Counted from the first letter of the stretch, positions 8,765 to 18,114 are shown. The stretch: DNA of 64,000 nt from Vogesella urethralis (GCF_007644045.2 NZ_VMDW02000084.1:1-64000), one strand, 5' to 3'. Made by a program: numbers and translations. Notes: generated by a model from the letters alone, not told the origin.

Positions 8765-10759
8765 ATGGATCAACTCTTGCAAAACCTGGCCACGCGCCAG
8801 AGTACCGATAGCCCGGTGCCGCCGCTGGCCAGCCTGCTGGCTGCGGCGCGACCGGAAGACGCCGGCGACTTCGTGCAGGCCACCAGCAACCTTCGCGCGC
8901 TGACCTATCTGTTGAGCCGTCACGCCGACTACCGCGCCGGCCTGCGCCGCGCCATCCTCGACCTGCTGGGCAACACCCGCCAGGTACAGCTGTATACCGA
9001 CACCGGCTTGCTGTCCAACGAGCCGTTTTCCACCGCCATCAAGCGCCGCATTGGCGAGCGGCTGCTGCCGCCGGCGCGTTCTGCCCACCATCTGGCCGAC
9101 CAGTTCGGCCTGATCTTCAATCACCCGGAAGACTACCGCTGGGTAGGCAGCGTGGCGCAGGAAGTGTGGCTGGAGCTGTGGCAGGCGCTGGCCTGGACCG
9201 AGCTGCCGCCGGCGGCGGCCAACCCGGTGCGCCTGCAGTTGCTGGAGGCAGTACAGGTGCTGACGGCGCGCATTACCGCCATCGGCCTCGAGCCGGAGCT
9301 GGTGCGCGTCTACCCCGACATCGAGCGCTTCGAGTCGCCGTTCCTGCACCTGGCGTCCGAAGCCATGCGCTACGTGGAGTCGGCGCGCCACGCGATGGTG
9401 GACCCGGCCTGCCTGCCGGAAGACGAAAAGCACATGCTGGTGTTGCTGGAGCAGTGCGAGCAGCTGATTGCGCGCTTGCGCAAGGTGGCGCACGAGCGCG
9501 GCGTATCGGTGGGGCTGACCTACCATCTGATCCGCCTCAGCCAGCACATCGGCCGGCTGCGTACCTTGCTGGCGCTGCTCGACACCGATAGCAGCCCGGC
9601 GGCCAACGGCACGCTGTTCGGCCTGCTGGCCGAGCTGGTGCGCGCCGACAACCGCCGCTTCAGCGTGCGCGACGTGTTTACCAGCAATACCGAAATGCTG
9701 GCGCGCCAGGTCACCGAGCACGCCGGCCGCCACGGCGAACACTACATCGCCGAAGACCGCAAACAGTGGAAAGACATGGCCAGCGCCGCACTGGGCGCCG
9801 GCGTCATCGTGGGCTTCATGGCGCTGATCAAGCTGCTGCTGGCCAAGCTGCACCTGCCGCTGATCTGGGAAGCGCTGGCGTTCGGCCTCAACTACTCGCT
9901 GGGTTTCATGCTGGTGCACGTGCTGCATTTCACCATCGCCACCAAGCAGCCGGCGATGACGGCGGCGCGCATTGCGGCGGTCATCCACGAGTCGGGCGGC
10001 AAGCCGGACATGCCCCTGCTGGCCGAGCTGGTAGCCAAGGTGATGCGCACCCAGTTCATCGCCATTGTCGGCAACGTGATGGCGGCCATTCCGGTGGCGT
10101 GGCTGATTGCGGTGTGCTGGCAAAGCTTCACCGGCGCGCCGGTGGTGAACACCGAAAAAGCGGCGCATTTGCTGGCCGACCTCGACCCGCTGCACAGCCT
10201 GGCCATCTTCCACGCCGCCATTGCCGGTGTGTACCTGTTCCTGGCCGGCCTGATCGCCGGTTACTACGACAACCTGGCCATTTACCGCCAGATCCCGCAA
10301 CGGTTGGCCGCATTGCCGTGGCTGAACCGGCTGCTGGGCGCGGCGCGTACCCAGCGCCTGGCGCACTATGTGGAGCACAACCTGGGCGGGCTGGCCGGTA
10401 ACTTCTACTTCGGCCTGTTCCTGGGCGTTACCGGCACCATCGGTTTCTTGCTGGGGCTGCCGCTGGATATCCGCCACATCACCTTCTCGTCGGCTTATCT
10501 GTCGTATGCAGCGGTCAGCTACGACTACCTGATCCCGCTGAATGTGGTGCTGTGGTCGGTGGCCGGCGTGTTGCTGATCGGCATGACCAACCTGCTGGTC
10601 AGCTTTACGCTGGCGCTGTGGGTGGCGCTGCGCTCGCGCAAGCTGAAGGGCACCGACGCGTTGCCGCTGCTGCCGGCGCTGGCACGCCGTTTCTGGCAAA
10701 AGCCGAAAGACTTTTTCATTCCGCCAAAAGACGCGGTGCGCGACAGCACCGGCGCCTGA
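8765..10759 (+). CDS. Gcr-family 'site-specific recombinase' (membrane protein)
   Basis: A 664-residue protein that matches the family annotated as site-specific recombinase after neisserial gcr. The sequence argues against a classical recombinase: no tyrosine- or serine-recombinase signature is visible. Residues from about 340 carry six to seven hydrophobic segments (for example near 345-360, 375-395, 430-455, 485-505, 555-580, 600-630). The N-terminal half is a soluble helical domain. I call it an inner-membrane protein of unknown activity. The ATG at 8765 has an AGGAAGG site; the 31 codons upstream in the same frame are not needed. Confidence 0.75.
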   Translation: MDQLLQNLATRQSTDSPVPPLASLLAAARPEDAGDFVQATSNLRALTYLLSRHADYRAGLRRAILDLLGNTRQVQLYTDTGLLSNEPFSTAIKRRIGERLLPPARSAHHLADQFGLIFNHPEDYRWVGSVAQEVWLELWQALAWTELPPAAANPVRLQLLEAVQVLTARITAIGLEPELVRVYPDIERFESPFLHLASEAMRYVESARHAMVDPACLPEDEKHMLVLLEQCEQLIARLRKVAHERGVSVGLTYHLIRLSQHIGRLRTLLALLDTDSSPAANGTLFGLLAELVRADNRRFSVRDVFTSNTEMLARQVTEHAGRHGEHYIAEDRKQWKDMASAALGAGVIVGFMALIKLLLAKLHLPLIWEALAFGLNYSLGFMLVHVLHFTIATKQPAMTAARIAAVIHESGGKPDMPLLAELVAKVMRTQFIAIVGNVMAAIPVAWLIAVCWQSFTGAPVVNTEKAAHLLADLDPLHSLAIFHAAIAGVYLFLAGLIAGYYDNLAIYRQIPQRLAALPWLNRLLGAARTQRLAHYVEHNLGGLAGNFYFGLFLGVTGTIGFLLGLPLDIRHITFSSAYLSYAAVSYDYLIPLNVVLWSVAGVLLIGMTNLLVSFTLALWVALRSRKLKGTDALPLLPALARRFWQKPKDFFIPPKDAVRDSTGA

Positions 10760-10847
10760 TCTGCCCCCTGTCCGTCACGCCCCCTGCCGCCTGTCGGCCG
10801 GGGGCGTTTTGCTTGCCCGGCAGCGGCGATGCCTGGCGGCGTGCGCC

Positions 10848-11744
10848 TTAGCCTGCGGCCAAGCCGCTTTGCTGCAACGTGGCCGCCATTTCGTGGCGCA
10901 GCCAGGCCAGCACCGCGCTACGGCGGCGGTCGCCGTCGAAGGCGTGCGGCGAAAGCAGCACGTAGGCCGAACCGTCGGCAACAAAGCCCAGCGGGGCCGC
11001 CAGCCGCGCAGCGGCCAACTCGTCGGCCACCATGAACACCGAGCCAATGGCCAAGCCCAGCCCGGCACCGGCGGCTTGCAGGCTGAGGTAGAAATGCTCC
11101 AGCGTGCTGTGGCCGGCGCAGGGCAGGGTGCGGCCGCTACGCGCCTGCCACTGCGGCCAGGCGCTGTCGCGGCTGCGGGTGTGCAAGCAGGTTTGCGGGC
11201 TGCCGGCGATCACGGCGGCGGCCTGGGCCGGCGGGCAAACCGGCCCGGTGTACTCGGCGGCCAACTCTGCCAGGTAGCCGTCGGCCGGCCAGGCAAAGTC
11301 GTTACGCCGCAGCGCCAGATCGACACGATCACGCGCAAAGTCCACCGCGCCGCCGGCGGTGAGCAGGTGCAGCGCAATGTCCGGGTGCTGTGCGCGAAAA
11401 GCCGGCAGCCGCGGAATCAGCCAGCGCATGGCCAGCGTGGGTTCGCACGACAGTACCAGCGGCGGCGGGCTGCTGTCGGCCTGTAGCTGTTGCAGCGTTT
11501 GTTGCAGCTTGCCCAGTGCCTCGCTGCAGGCGGCGTGCAGCTGCTCGCCGGCGGTGGTCAGAAACACGGCGCGGTTACGGCGCTCGAACAAGGCCAGGCC
11601 CAGCTGCGCTTCCAGCTGGCGGATCTGGCGGCTGATGGCGCCGTGGGTGAGGTGCAGTTCGTCGGCGGCGCGCGCAAAGCTGGCGTGGCGCGCGGCAGCC
11701 TCGAACACGCGCAGGCTGTTCAGTGGCGGCAGGCGAGGTGGCAT
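10848..11744 (-). CDS. LysR-family transcriptional regulator
   Basis: A 298-residue regulator. The N-terminal winged helix-turn-helix (LRVFEAAARHASFARAADEL, then HGAISRQIRQLEAQLG) is GcvA/AmpR-like, and a periplasmic-binding-type effector domain follows. The start MPPRLPPLNSLRVF is supported by GAGGAAAA 8 bases upstream. It is divergent from a LysE-type exporter gene with 110 bases between the starts, the usual arrangement in which the LysR protein controls the exporter and itself. The effector is unknown, probably an amino acid exported by the neighbour. Confidence 0.9.
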   Translation of the reverse strand: MPPRLPPLNSLRVFEAAARHASFARAADELHLTHGAISRQIRQLEAQLGLALFERRNRAVFLTTAGEQLHAACSEALGKLQQTLQQLQADSSPPPLVLSCEPTLAMRWLIPRLPAFRAQHPDIALHLLTAGGAVDFARDRVDLALRRNDFAWPADGYLAELAAEYTGPVCPPAQAAAVIAGSPQTCLHTRSRDSAWPQWQARSGRTLPCAGHSTLEHFYLSLQAAGAGLGLAIGSVFMVADELAAARLAAPLGFVADGSAYVLLSPHAFDGDRRRSAVLAWLRHEMAATLQQSGLAAG

Positions 11745-11854
11745 GGTTGAGTTTTCCTCACGTATTTTCTGCAGCATACATCGTTTTTCAGGCAGCCAAA
11801 CCGCGCAGAGAATGACGTTACGCCGTTGTGGCGCTGTCATTCGAGGAAAAAACG

Positions 11855-12490
11855 ATGATTAATCCTGACCTGTTGCCTGGCGCCGAGTTGTGGGCGGTGG
11901 CTTCCATTACGCTGCTGGCGGTGGTCAGCCCGGGGGCTGACTTTGCCATGGTGACGCGTAACAGCATGCTGGTGTCGCGTCGCGCCGGTGTGCTCAGCGC
12001 GGTCGGCATTGCGCTGGGGGTGTGGCTGCACGTGGGCTACGCCTTGCTTGGGCTGGCGTGGTTACTGGCGCAGTCGCCACTGTGGTTCGGGCTGTTGAAA
12101 GTGGTGGGTGCGGCGTATCTGTTGTATCTGGGTGTGGGCATGCTGCGCAGCCGGCCGCAGGCGCAGGGCGAAGACCGTGGCGTGGCGCTGGCCGATTGGG
12201 CGGCGTTGCAGAGTGGTTTGCTGACCAATGCGCTGAACCCCAAGACCACATTGTTTGTGCTGTCGCTGTTCAGCCAGGTCATTCACCCAGTCACGCCGCT
12301 GTGGCTGCAACTGGCCTACGGTGCGTTCATGTCGCTGGCGCACTTGTTGTGGTTCGTGCTGGTGGCGCAGGCCTTTTCATCGCAGGCGGCGCGGGGCCTG
12401 GTGGCGCGCTACCGGCACCGTATCGAACACGCGATCGGCGCGGTGCTGGTGCTGCTGGCGGGGGTGCTGGGGGCGGCGTCACTGCACTGA
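11855..12490 (+). CDS. LysE/RhtB-family amino acid exporter
   Basis: A 211-residue inner-membrane protein with about six hydrophobic segments. The signature SPGADFAMVTRNSMLVSRRAG near residues 27-47, together with NPKTTLFVLSLFSQVI near 130, is diagnostic for the LysE/RhtB family, which exports amino acids such as lysine, threonine or homoserine. AGGAAAAAA precedes the ATG at 11855. It is divergent from the LysR gene, which is likely its regulator. The substrate cannot be assigned. Confidence 0.9.
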   Translation: MINPDLLPGAELWAVASITLLAVVSPGADFAMVTRNSMLVSRRAGVLSAVGIALGVWLHVGYALLGLAWLLAQSPLWFGLLKVVGAAYLLYLGVGMLRSRPQAQGEDRGVALADWAALQSGLLTNALNPKTTLFVLSLFSQVIHPVTPLWLQLAYGAFMSLAHLLWFVLVAQAFSSQAARGLVARYRHRIEHAIGAVLVLLAGVLGAASLH

Positions 12491-12514
12491 GTTGCAGTGG
12501 CGGGGGCAAGAAAA

Positions 12515-12534
12515 TGCCCGCCAGCGGGCGGGCA
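12515..12534 (-). terminator. Minus-strand terminator
   Basis: Stem TGCCCGCC / GGCGGGCA with a 4-base loop. Read on the minus strand it is followed by TTTTCTTG, so it would end the transcript of the secreted-protein genes at 12674-13979. Confidence 0.5.
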
Positions 12535-12673
12535 CAACTCCGGTTGAGGAGAGGAGAAAACAGACGCAGAACAGTTTTTTTATAGTAGGCACTGCGCTGT
12601 TTTTTGCCATTTTCATTAAGGTAATCATGAAAATAGCGTTCTGTAACGGAGCTTGTGGTTTTCTTGCTGCGAG

Positions 12674-13246
12674 CTAGGGTGCCGGCGTAATCCGTACCCG
12701 TTGCCGGATGTGGGCGGCGTACACCTCGGCGTGCGACGCTGCCACCTTGCGTGCCAGCTGCTGGTGTTCCCAACTCAGGCTGCAGCCACCATCCGCCAGT
12801 GCGCGCAGCTGGATCTGCAGCCCGTTGTACTGCCATTGCCAGGCGCCGGCTTCGCGTGCTGCAGCGGGCAGCGCGCCATACTGTTGTTGCAGGGCGCCCA
12901 GCAGGCGCTCGGTGTGGCCGGGGTGGTACTCGAGCCGGAACTGATACAGTAGCTCATCGAAAAACCCCAGTTTCACGCTGTGGGCGCCATCGATCGGCCA
13001 CTCGGCCAGCTCACTGCGGATCACCCGCGTATTGGCGATGTTCTCCGGTCGGGCGCTGATGAAGGCTTCCTGGGCGTTGCCGTAGACCTCGCTTACCACC
13101 CGGGCCTGTTGCTGCTGCCACAGCTGCTGCGCTTGCGGGTAGCGGGTAATGCCGGGCTGCAGGCTATCGGGTGGCTGGGCTGCCACCATGGCTGGCAGGG
13201 TATAGGCGAGCAAGTAGCCCAGGCACGGGCGCAGGTATCGGAGCAT
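12674..13246 (-). CDS. Secreted protein of unknown function, tandem paralogue A
   Basis: A 190-residue protein with an N-terminal hydrophobic signal (LGYLLAYTLPAMVAAQ). The mature part is clearly homologous to the product of the next gene at 13383-13979. Shared elements in order are QLWQ-QQA, YGNA-E-F, VKLGFFD--LY, QYG-P/LP and EHQQLARKV. I do not recognise a named family. The single pair of late cysteines is absent; one Cys lies in ADGGCSLSWEHQ. It is probably periplasmic. The ATG at 13246 is used because the TTG at 13252 lacks support. Confidence 0.7.
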   Translation of the reverse strand: MLRYLRPCLGYLLAYTLPAMVAAQPPDSLQPGITRYPQAQQLWQQQQARVVSEVYGNAQEAFISARPENIANTRVIRSELAEWPIDGAHSVKLGFFDELLYQFRLEYHPGHTERLLGALQQQYGALPAAAREAGAWQWQYNGLQIQLRALADGGCSLSWEHQQLARKVAASHAEVYAAHIRQRVRITPAP

Positions 13247-13382
13247 GGTCAATGTCGCAGGGCGGGTGGGGGTGCCGGTACGCCGGCGGGCGGATTTTAC
13301 TCTTTTTGCATGTTTTTGGTATTGAATCTGCTGATTGTGCCAGCGTATTTCATTGTTGCGGCGGTGCCGCGCTGCGGCCCGC

Positions 13383-13979
13383 TCAGGGCGAAAGAATGCT
13401 GCGGCCGGCCGGCTTGGCCACCACGTAGCCGGCGTAAGCCTCCATATTGGACGTGCGTACCTTGCGTGCCAGCTGGCGGTGCTCTACCTGCAGCACCGCC
13501 TTGCTGTCGTCGCCGGCTTGCAGTGCCACCCACACGTCGCCGGCTTGCCAGTAGCTTTGGCGCGGTTCGTTGCTCTGGCTGAGCGGCGTGCCGTACTGGC
13601 GGCTGAGCTGCTGTACCGCCTCGTCGTAGCGGTAGCCGGCGGCCAGGGTGGCGTTCAGCCGGTACAGCACACCGTCAAAGAAACCCAGCTTGACCTGGGC
13701 AAAGCGCCCCCATTGCTGTACCTCGCTGACCACTACCCGCAAGTTGCTGACCTCGCGCGGCAGGCCGTTGCTGAAGCTTTCCAGCGCATTGCCATAGCGC
13801 TGGCTGAGCAGGGTAGCCTGCTGTGCCTGCCATAGCTGCTCGGCCTGGCGCAGCGTGCTGCGGCCAACTTGCAGCCAGGGCAGTGGCGCGTTGGCGCTAT
13901 TGGCGGTAACGGGTGGCGGGGAAGCGTGGCTGGCTTGCAGCAAGCAGGCGGTCAGCAGCAGGGTGAAAAGCAGGCGCAT
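13383..13979 (-). CDS. Secreted protein of unknown function, tandem paralogue B
   Basis: A 198-residue protein with signal peptide MRLLFTLLLTACLLQASHAS. It shares with its neighbour the skeleton QLWQAQQA...YGNALESF...VKLGFFDGVLYRL...RQYGTP...EHRQLARKV, spaced almost identically, so the two arose by tandem duplication. They lie on the same strand, 136 bases apart. The longer ORF start at 14066 would add a non-signal N terminus, so the ATG at 13979 is preferred. No cofactor motif is visible and the function is unknown. Confidence 0.7.
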   Translation of the reverse strand: MRLLFTLLLTACLLQASHASPPPVTANSANAPLPWLQVGRSTLRQAEQLWQAQQATLLSQRYGNALESFSNGLPREVSNLRVVVSEVQQWGRFAQVKLGFFDGVLYRLNATLAAGYRYDEAVQQLSRQYGTPLSQSNEPRQSYWQAGDVWVALQAGDDSKAVLQVEHRQLARKVRTSNMEAYAGYVVAKPAGRSILSP

Positions 13980-14143
13980 GGTGGTTCTCGCAATCACGAT
14001 AGAACTGCCATGCTCACCAGCCTCCCGAGTGGCAATAAAAAAAATTAAACTATTCGAAAAAAACATTCAATTGGAATTGACTATTGGCTTGCGGCATCAT
14101 GGCTCTTGTCGACAACGACACTTCCCAACCCAAGGAGCCGAGC

Positions 14144-14707
14144 ATGTCCATCATCAATAGCCAGATCAAACCGTTCGCCAGCAAAGCCTTCCACAACGGC
14201 CAGTTCATCGACGTGACTGACCAGACCCTGCTGGGCAAATGGTCCGTCGTGTTCTTCTACCCGGCCGACTTCACCTTCGTGTGCCCGACCGAACTGGGCG
14301 ACCTGGCCGACCTGTACCCGGAATTCCAGAAACTGGGCGTGGAAATCTACTCGGTGTCCACCGACACCCACTTCACCCACAAGGCCTGGCACGACACCTC
14401 CGACACCATCAAGAAGATCCAGTACCCGATGCTGGCCGACCCGACCCACCTGATCTCGCGCAACTTCGGCGTGCTGATCGAGGAAGCCGGCCTGGCCGAC
14501 CGCGGCACCTTCGTGATCGACCCGGAAGGCAAGATCCAGATCGTTGAAATCAACGCCGGTGGCGTGGGCCGCGACGCTGCCGAACTGCTGCGTAAAGTGA
14601 AAGCCGCCCAGTACGTGGCCGCCCACCCGGGCGAAGTGTGCCCGGCCAAGTGGAAAGAAGGCGACGCTACCCTGGCACCGTCGCTGGACCTGGTCGGCAA
14701 AATCTAA
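14144..14707 (+). CDS. ahpC: Alkyl hydroperoxide reductase C (peroxiredoxin)
   Basis: Typical 2-Cys peroxiredoxin reducing H2O2, organic peroxides and peroxynitrite in the cytoplasm. The 187-residue protein has the peroxidatic Cys47 in FTFVCPTE and the resolving Cys166 in GEVCPAKW, both as in enteric AhpC. AAGGAG lies 7 bases before the ATG. The 60 bases upstream include the dyad CAATTGGAATTG at 14068-14079 next to TTGACT, possibly part of the promoter. AhpF, its electron donor, follows 183 bases downstream. Confidence 0.97.
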   Translation: MSIINSQIKPFASKAFHNGQFIDVTDQTLLGKWSVVFFYPADFTFVCPTELGDLADLYPEFQKLGVEIYSVSTDTHFTHKAWHDTSDTIKKIQYPMLADPTHLISRNFGVLIEEAGLADRGTFVIDPEGKIQIVEINAGGVGRDAAELLRKVKAAQYVAAHPGEVCPAKWKEGDATLAPSLDLVGKI

Positions 14708-14806
14708 TCGCCCACCACGCTGCCGCCCACAGGCTGGCAGCTCAGCAGTTTGACGAGGTTGGCCGGCCTCTCCCGGCTAGCCTCGCCCCCACCCGACATT
14801 CATTGC

Positions 14807-14873
14807 CGGGTGCCCCGGAAAGCGGCCTTGCGGCCAACCTTGGCCTCGCCAAAGCCGCTTTCCCGGGTACCCG
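14807..14873. promoter_or_regulatory. Long hairpin between ahpC and ahpF
   Basis: Two 20-base arms (14807-14826 and 14854-14873) pair with 18 Watson-Crick pairs, one G-U and one mismatch, around a 27-base loop that carries an exact uptake-like word. There is no T run, so it may stabilise the ahpC message or reduce read-through into ahpF rather than terminate fully. Confidence 0.6.
14829..14840 (-). repeat. Uptake-sequence-like word, exact copy in hairpin loop
   Basis: TGCGGCCAACCT lies in the loop of the ahpC-ahpF hairpin. Confidence 0.75.
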
Positions 14874-14890
14874 TTACCAAGGAGCACACC

Positions 14891-16465
14891 ATGCTGGACG
14901 CCAATATCAAGACCCAACTGCAAGCCTACCTCGCCAACCTGCAACACCCGATCGAGCTGGTCGCCAGCCTGGGGGGTGGCGCCAAAGACGACGAAGTACG
15001 CGGCCTGCTGGCCGACATCGCCAGCCTGTCCGACAAGGTGAGCGCCCGTTTCGACGGCAACAACGCCCGCCAGCCGTCGTTCAGTGTTGGCCGCGCCGGC
15101 GACGCCGCCCCGCGCGTGCAGTTTGCCGGCGTGCCGATGGGCCACGAGTTCACCTCGCTGGTGCTGGCGCTGCTGCAAGTGGGCGGCCACCCGTCCAAAG
15201 CCGGCCAGGAGCTGATCCAGCAAGTGAAAGACCTGCAAGGTGAGTTCACGTTCGAAACCTACATCTCGCTGTCGTGCCAGAACTGCCCGGACGTGGTGCA
15301 GGCGCTGAACCTGATGGCGGTGCTGAACCCCGCCATCCGCCACACCATGATCGACGGCGCGCTGTTCCAGGCCGAGGTCAACGACCGCCAGATCATGTCG
15401 GTGCCCACCGTGTACCTGAACGGTGAGGTGTTCGGCCAGGGCCGCATGGGGCTGGAAGAAATCGTGGCCAAGCTCGACACCGGCGCCGCCGCCCGCGACG
15501 CCGAGAAGCTGGCGCAGAAAGAGGCGTTTGACGTGCTGGTGGTCGGCGGTGGCCCGGCCGGCGCCGCTGCCGCCATCTACGCTGCCCGCAAAGGCATCCG
15601 CACCGGCGTGGTGGCCGAACGCTTCGGCGGCCAGGTGCTGGACACCCTGGGTATCGAAAACTTCATCTCGGTAAAAGAAACCGAAGGCCCGAAACTGGCG
15701 ATGGCGCTGGAGCAGCACGTCAAGGAATACGACGTGGACGTGATGAACCTGCAACGCGCCAGCAAGCTGATCGCCGCCAGCGAGAGCAGCAGCGGCCTCA
15801 CCGAAGTGCAGCTGCAAAACGGCGCTACGCTGAAAGCCAAGTCGGTCATCATCGCCACCGGTGCCCGCTGGCGCGAAATGAACGTGCCGGGCGAGCAGCA
15901 ATACCGCAACAAAGGCGTGGCTTACTGCCCGCACTGCGACGGCCCGCTGTTCAAAGGCAAGCGCGTCGCCGTCATCGGCGGCGGCAACTCCGGCGTGGAA
16001 GCCGCCATCGACCTGGCCGGCATCGTGTCGCACGTCACCCTGCTGGAATTCGGCGACGCCATGCGCGCCGACGCCGTGCTGCAAAACAAGCTGCGCAGCC
16101 TGCCCAACGTCACCGTGATCCTGCAGGCGCAAACCACCGAAGTCACCGGCGACGGCAGCAAGGTGAACGGCCTCCGCTACACCGACCGCGTTAGCGGCGA
16201 AGCGCGCCACATCGAGCTGGAAGGCATCTTCGTACAGATCGGCCTGCTGCCCAACACAGACTGGCTCAAAGGCAGCATCGAGCTGAGCAGCCGCGGCGAG
16301 ATCATTACCGGCCGCCACCAGGACACCAGTGTGGCCGGCGTATTCGCCGCCGGTGACGTGACCGACGTGCCGTACAAGCAGATCATCATCGCCATGGGCG
16401 AAGGCGCCAAAGCCGCGCTGGGCGCGTTCGACCACCTGATCCGCAGCAGCGCGCCAGCCGCCTGA
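14891..16465 (+). CDS. ahpF: Alkyl hydroperoxide reductase subunit F
   Basis: NADH- and FAD-dependent disulfide reductase that recycles AhpC. The 524-residue protein has two N-terminal thioredoxin-like folds with the active CxxC in SCQNC near 129-132, an FAD motif [17 protein letters not shown] near 217, the second redox centre CPHCDG near 345, an NAD motif [15 protein letters not shown] and the C-terminal [11 protein letters not shown] at 14891 has AAGGAG 6 bases upstream. It forms a functional unit with ahpC. Confidence 0.97.
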   Translation: MLDANIKTQLQAYLANLQHPIELVASLGGGAKDDEVRGLLADIASLSDKVSARFDGNNARQPSFSVGRAGDAAPRVQFAGVPMGHEFTSLVLALLQVGGHPSKAGQELIQQVKDLQGEFTFETYISLSCQNCPDVVQALNLMAVLNPAIRHTMIDGALFQAEVNDRQIMSVPTVYLNGEVFGQGRMGLEEIVAKLDTGAAARDAEKLAQKEAFDVLVVGGGPAGAAAAIYAARKGIRTGVVAERFGGQVLDTLGIENFISVKETEGPKLAMALEQHVKEYDVDVMNLQRASKLIAASESSSGLTEVQLQNGATLKAKSVIIATGARWREMNVPGEQQYRNKGVAYCPHCDGPLFKGKRVAVIGGGNSGVEAAIDLAGIVSHVTLLEFGDAMRADAVLQNKLRSLPNVTVILQAQTTEVTGDGSKVNGLRYTDRVSGEARHIELEGIFVQIGLLPNTDWLKGSIELSSRGEIITGRHQDTSVAGVFAAGDVTDVPYKQIIIAMGEGAKAALGAFDHLIRSSAPAA

Positions 16466-16510
16466 GCCCTGACCGCTTCGCTACTCCTAACTGTGTAAAG
16501 CCTCCTTGGG

Positions 16511-16544
16511 CGCCCCGTGGTGTTGTCACCCGGGGCGTTTTTTT
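16511..16544 (+). terminator. ahpF terminator
   Basis: Stem CGCCCCG-(T)GGTG / CACC-CGGGGCG followed by seven T. Confidence 0.9.
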
Positions 16545-16593
16545 ATTGCTATGGGTCTATAGTGCAGCAGACATGGTGCCGGGGAGGGTGATC

Positions 16594-16890
16594 ATGAAAT
16601 GGTGGATAGGTGTTGCCGTGGCCATGGCGGGCCCGGCGTGGGGGCTGGAGGTGAATACCGCCAGCGTGCCGGACCTGGTGGAAGCCGGGTTCAGCCAGCG
16701 TGAAGCGCAGGCGATTGTGTCGGCGCGAGAGCAGCAGGGCGCATTTACCCGCTCGTCCGATTTGCTGGGGGTTAGCGGTGTGACACAGGGTGACCTGAAC
16801 CGGGTACGTGGTAGCCTGACCGTTGCTGGGGAGGCGGTGAGTAACCGTAGCGGTACCCGCCCGGCGGTACCGGGTGAGCGGCCCGCCTAG
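16594..16890 (+). CDS. ComEA-like helix-hairpin-helix protein
   Basis: A 98-residue protein with a signal peptide (MKWWIGVAVAMAGPAWG) followed by EVNTASVPDLVEAGFSQREA and GAFTRSSDLLGVSGV, the helix-hairpin-helix pair of ComEA-type periplasmic DNA receptors used in natural transformation. Good site GGGGAGGG before the ATG at 16594. It ends at TAG 16888-16890, but the same frame stays open for another 92 codons to TGA at 17167-17169, so the gene may originally have been longer. A terminator follows at 17242. It could also be a general HhH protein; a competence role is inference from the domain. Confidence 0.75.
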   Translation: MKWWIGVAVAMAGPAWGLEVNTASVPDLVEAGFSQREAQAIVSAREQQGAFTRSSDLLGVSGVTQGDLNRVRGSLTVAGEAVSNRSGTRPAVPGERPA

Positions 16891-17169
16891 CCGGCGCGCA
16901 AGGCCGGTGACGACACGGCTAGCCACGAAGCGACAGAGCACGCAGCCGGTGACGACCACCGGTCGGATGCGGGCAAGTCGGACGACCATGGTAGCGACGG
17001 CGGCAAGGCCGACGATCATGGTAAAGACCACGATAGTGGCAAAAGCAGTGATGGCGGCAAGAGCAGCGACAGTGGCAAGAGTAGTGATAGCGGCAAAAGC
17101 AGTGACGGCGGTAAGGGCAAAGGTGGCGACAGCGGTAAAGACGGTAGTGGCAAGGGCCGCAATGGCTGA
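16891..17169 (+). pseudogene. Low-complexity tail in frame after the amber stop
   Basis: After the in-frame TAG the comEA-like frame continues with 92 codons and ends at TGA. The translation is strongly repetitive: units of Ser-Ser-Asp-Gly/Ser-Gly-Lys, preceded by Gly-Asp-Asp-His segments. Such regular hydrophilic repeats appear only in this frame, and the other frames give Arg/Val/Ala-rich junk, which suggests selection as protein. It is either a nonsense-mutated C-terminal tail, a tail reached by amber read-through, or a remnant. There is no own start codon with a ribosome-binding site. Confidence 0.5.
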
Positions 17170-17241
17170 CTGTAGCTGAAAGGTGTCAGCCAATAAAAAG
17201 CACTTCAATTTGCGGCCAACTTCAGGTAAAAAGAGCTATCA

Positions 17242-17273
17242 CGTCATGCCCGCCCGCCGGGCATGACGCTTTT
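17242..17273 (+). terminator. Terminator after comEA-like locus
   Basis: Stem CGTCATGCCCG / CGGGCATGACG with loop CCCGC, then CTTTTTG. Confidence 0.9.
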
Positions 17274-17340
17274 TGTTTCTGGCCCGCTGCCGCATGCCTT
17301 TTGCTGCCGCGGGCCTCACGTTTTCACGAGAGGAGACCCC

Positions 17341-18114
17341 GTGTCCCACGGCGATACCCCATCCGATGTATTCCACCTGGGCCTGACCCGCGCCCAGCTC
17401 GAGGGCGCTACCTTGGCCATCATTCCGGGCGACCCGGCACGCGTTGAACGCATTGCCCGCAAGCTCGACAACCCGCGCCACCTGTCTACCCAGCGCGAAT
17501 TCACCACCTGGCTGGCCGAAATCGACGGCAAGCCTGTCGTGGTGTGTTCCACCGGTATCGGCGGCCCGTCCACCTCGATCGCGGTGGAAGAGCTGGCGCA
17601 ACTGGGCGTGCGCACCTTCCTGCGCGTGGGTACCACTGGTGCCATCCAGCCGCACATCAATGTCGGTGACGTGCTGGTGACCACCGGTGCCGTGCGCCTG
17701 GACGGTGCCAGCCAGCATTTTGCGCCGCTGGCCTACCCGGCGGTGGCCGACTTTGCCTGCACTACCGCGCTGGTGAACGCCGCGCGCGACGCTGGCCAGG
17801 CCGTGCACGTGGGCATTACCGCGTCGTCCGATACCTTCTACCCGGGCCAGGAGCGCTACGACACCTACAGCGGCCGCGTGGTGCAGCACTTTGTCGGCAG
17901 CATGAAAGAATGGCAGGCGATGGGTGTGATGAACTACGAGATGGAATCGGCCACCTTGCTGACCATGTGCGCCACCATGGGCTTGCGCGCCGGTATGGTG
18001 GCGGGGGTGCTGGTGAACCGTACGCAGCAGGAAATCCCCGACACCACGCAGATCAAGGCCTCGGAAACCACGGCAGTGGATATCGTCATCGCTGCTGCCC
18101 GTCAGCTGGTCTGA
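17341..18114 (+). CDS. udp: Uridine phosphorylase
   Basis: Reversible phosphorolysis of uridine to uracil and ribose 1-phosphate in pyrimidine salvage. The 257-residue protein is very close to enteric Udp. It has [10 protein letters not shown] (phosphate site), [60 protein letters not shown] and the uracil-binding region [14 protein letters not shown]. The start is GTG at 17341 (V-S-H-G-D-T) with GAGGAG 8 bases before it; the longer frame upstream runs through the leader. Single gene with its own terminator. Confidence 0.96.
   Translation: MSHGDTPSDVFHLGLTRAQLEGATLAIIPGDPARVERIARKLDNPRHLSTQREFTTWLAEIDGKPVVVCSTGIGGPSTSIAVEELAQLGVRTFLRVGTTGAIQPHINVGDVLVTTGAVRLDGASQHFAPLAYPAVADFACTTALVNAARDAGQAVHVGITASSDTFYPGQERYDTYSGRVVQHFVGSMKEWQAMGVMNYEMESATLLTMCATMGLRAGMVAGVLVNRTQQEIPDTTQIKASETTAVDIVIAAARQLV

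Noticed and set aside
8765-10759. Evidence of a mobile element from the recombinase name
   Set aside because: No attachment sites, integrase signature, or change in composition around it.
16874-17179. Separate gene in another frame over the repetitive tail
   Set aside because: Its product is Ala/Thr/Val/Arg rich without motifs, whereas the comEA frame gives regular hydrophilic repeats; the start lacks a ribosome-binding site.
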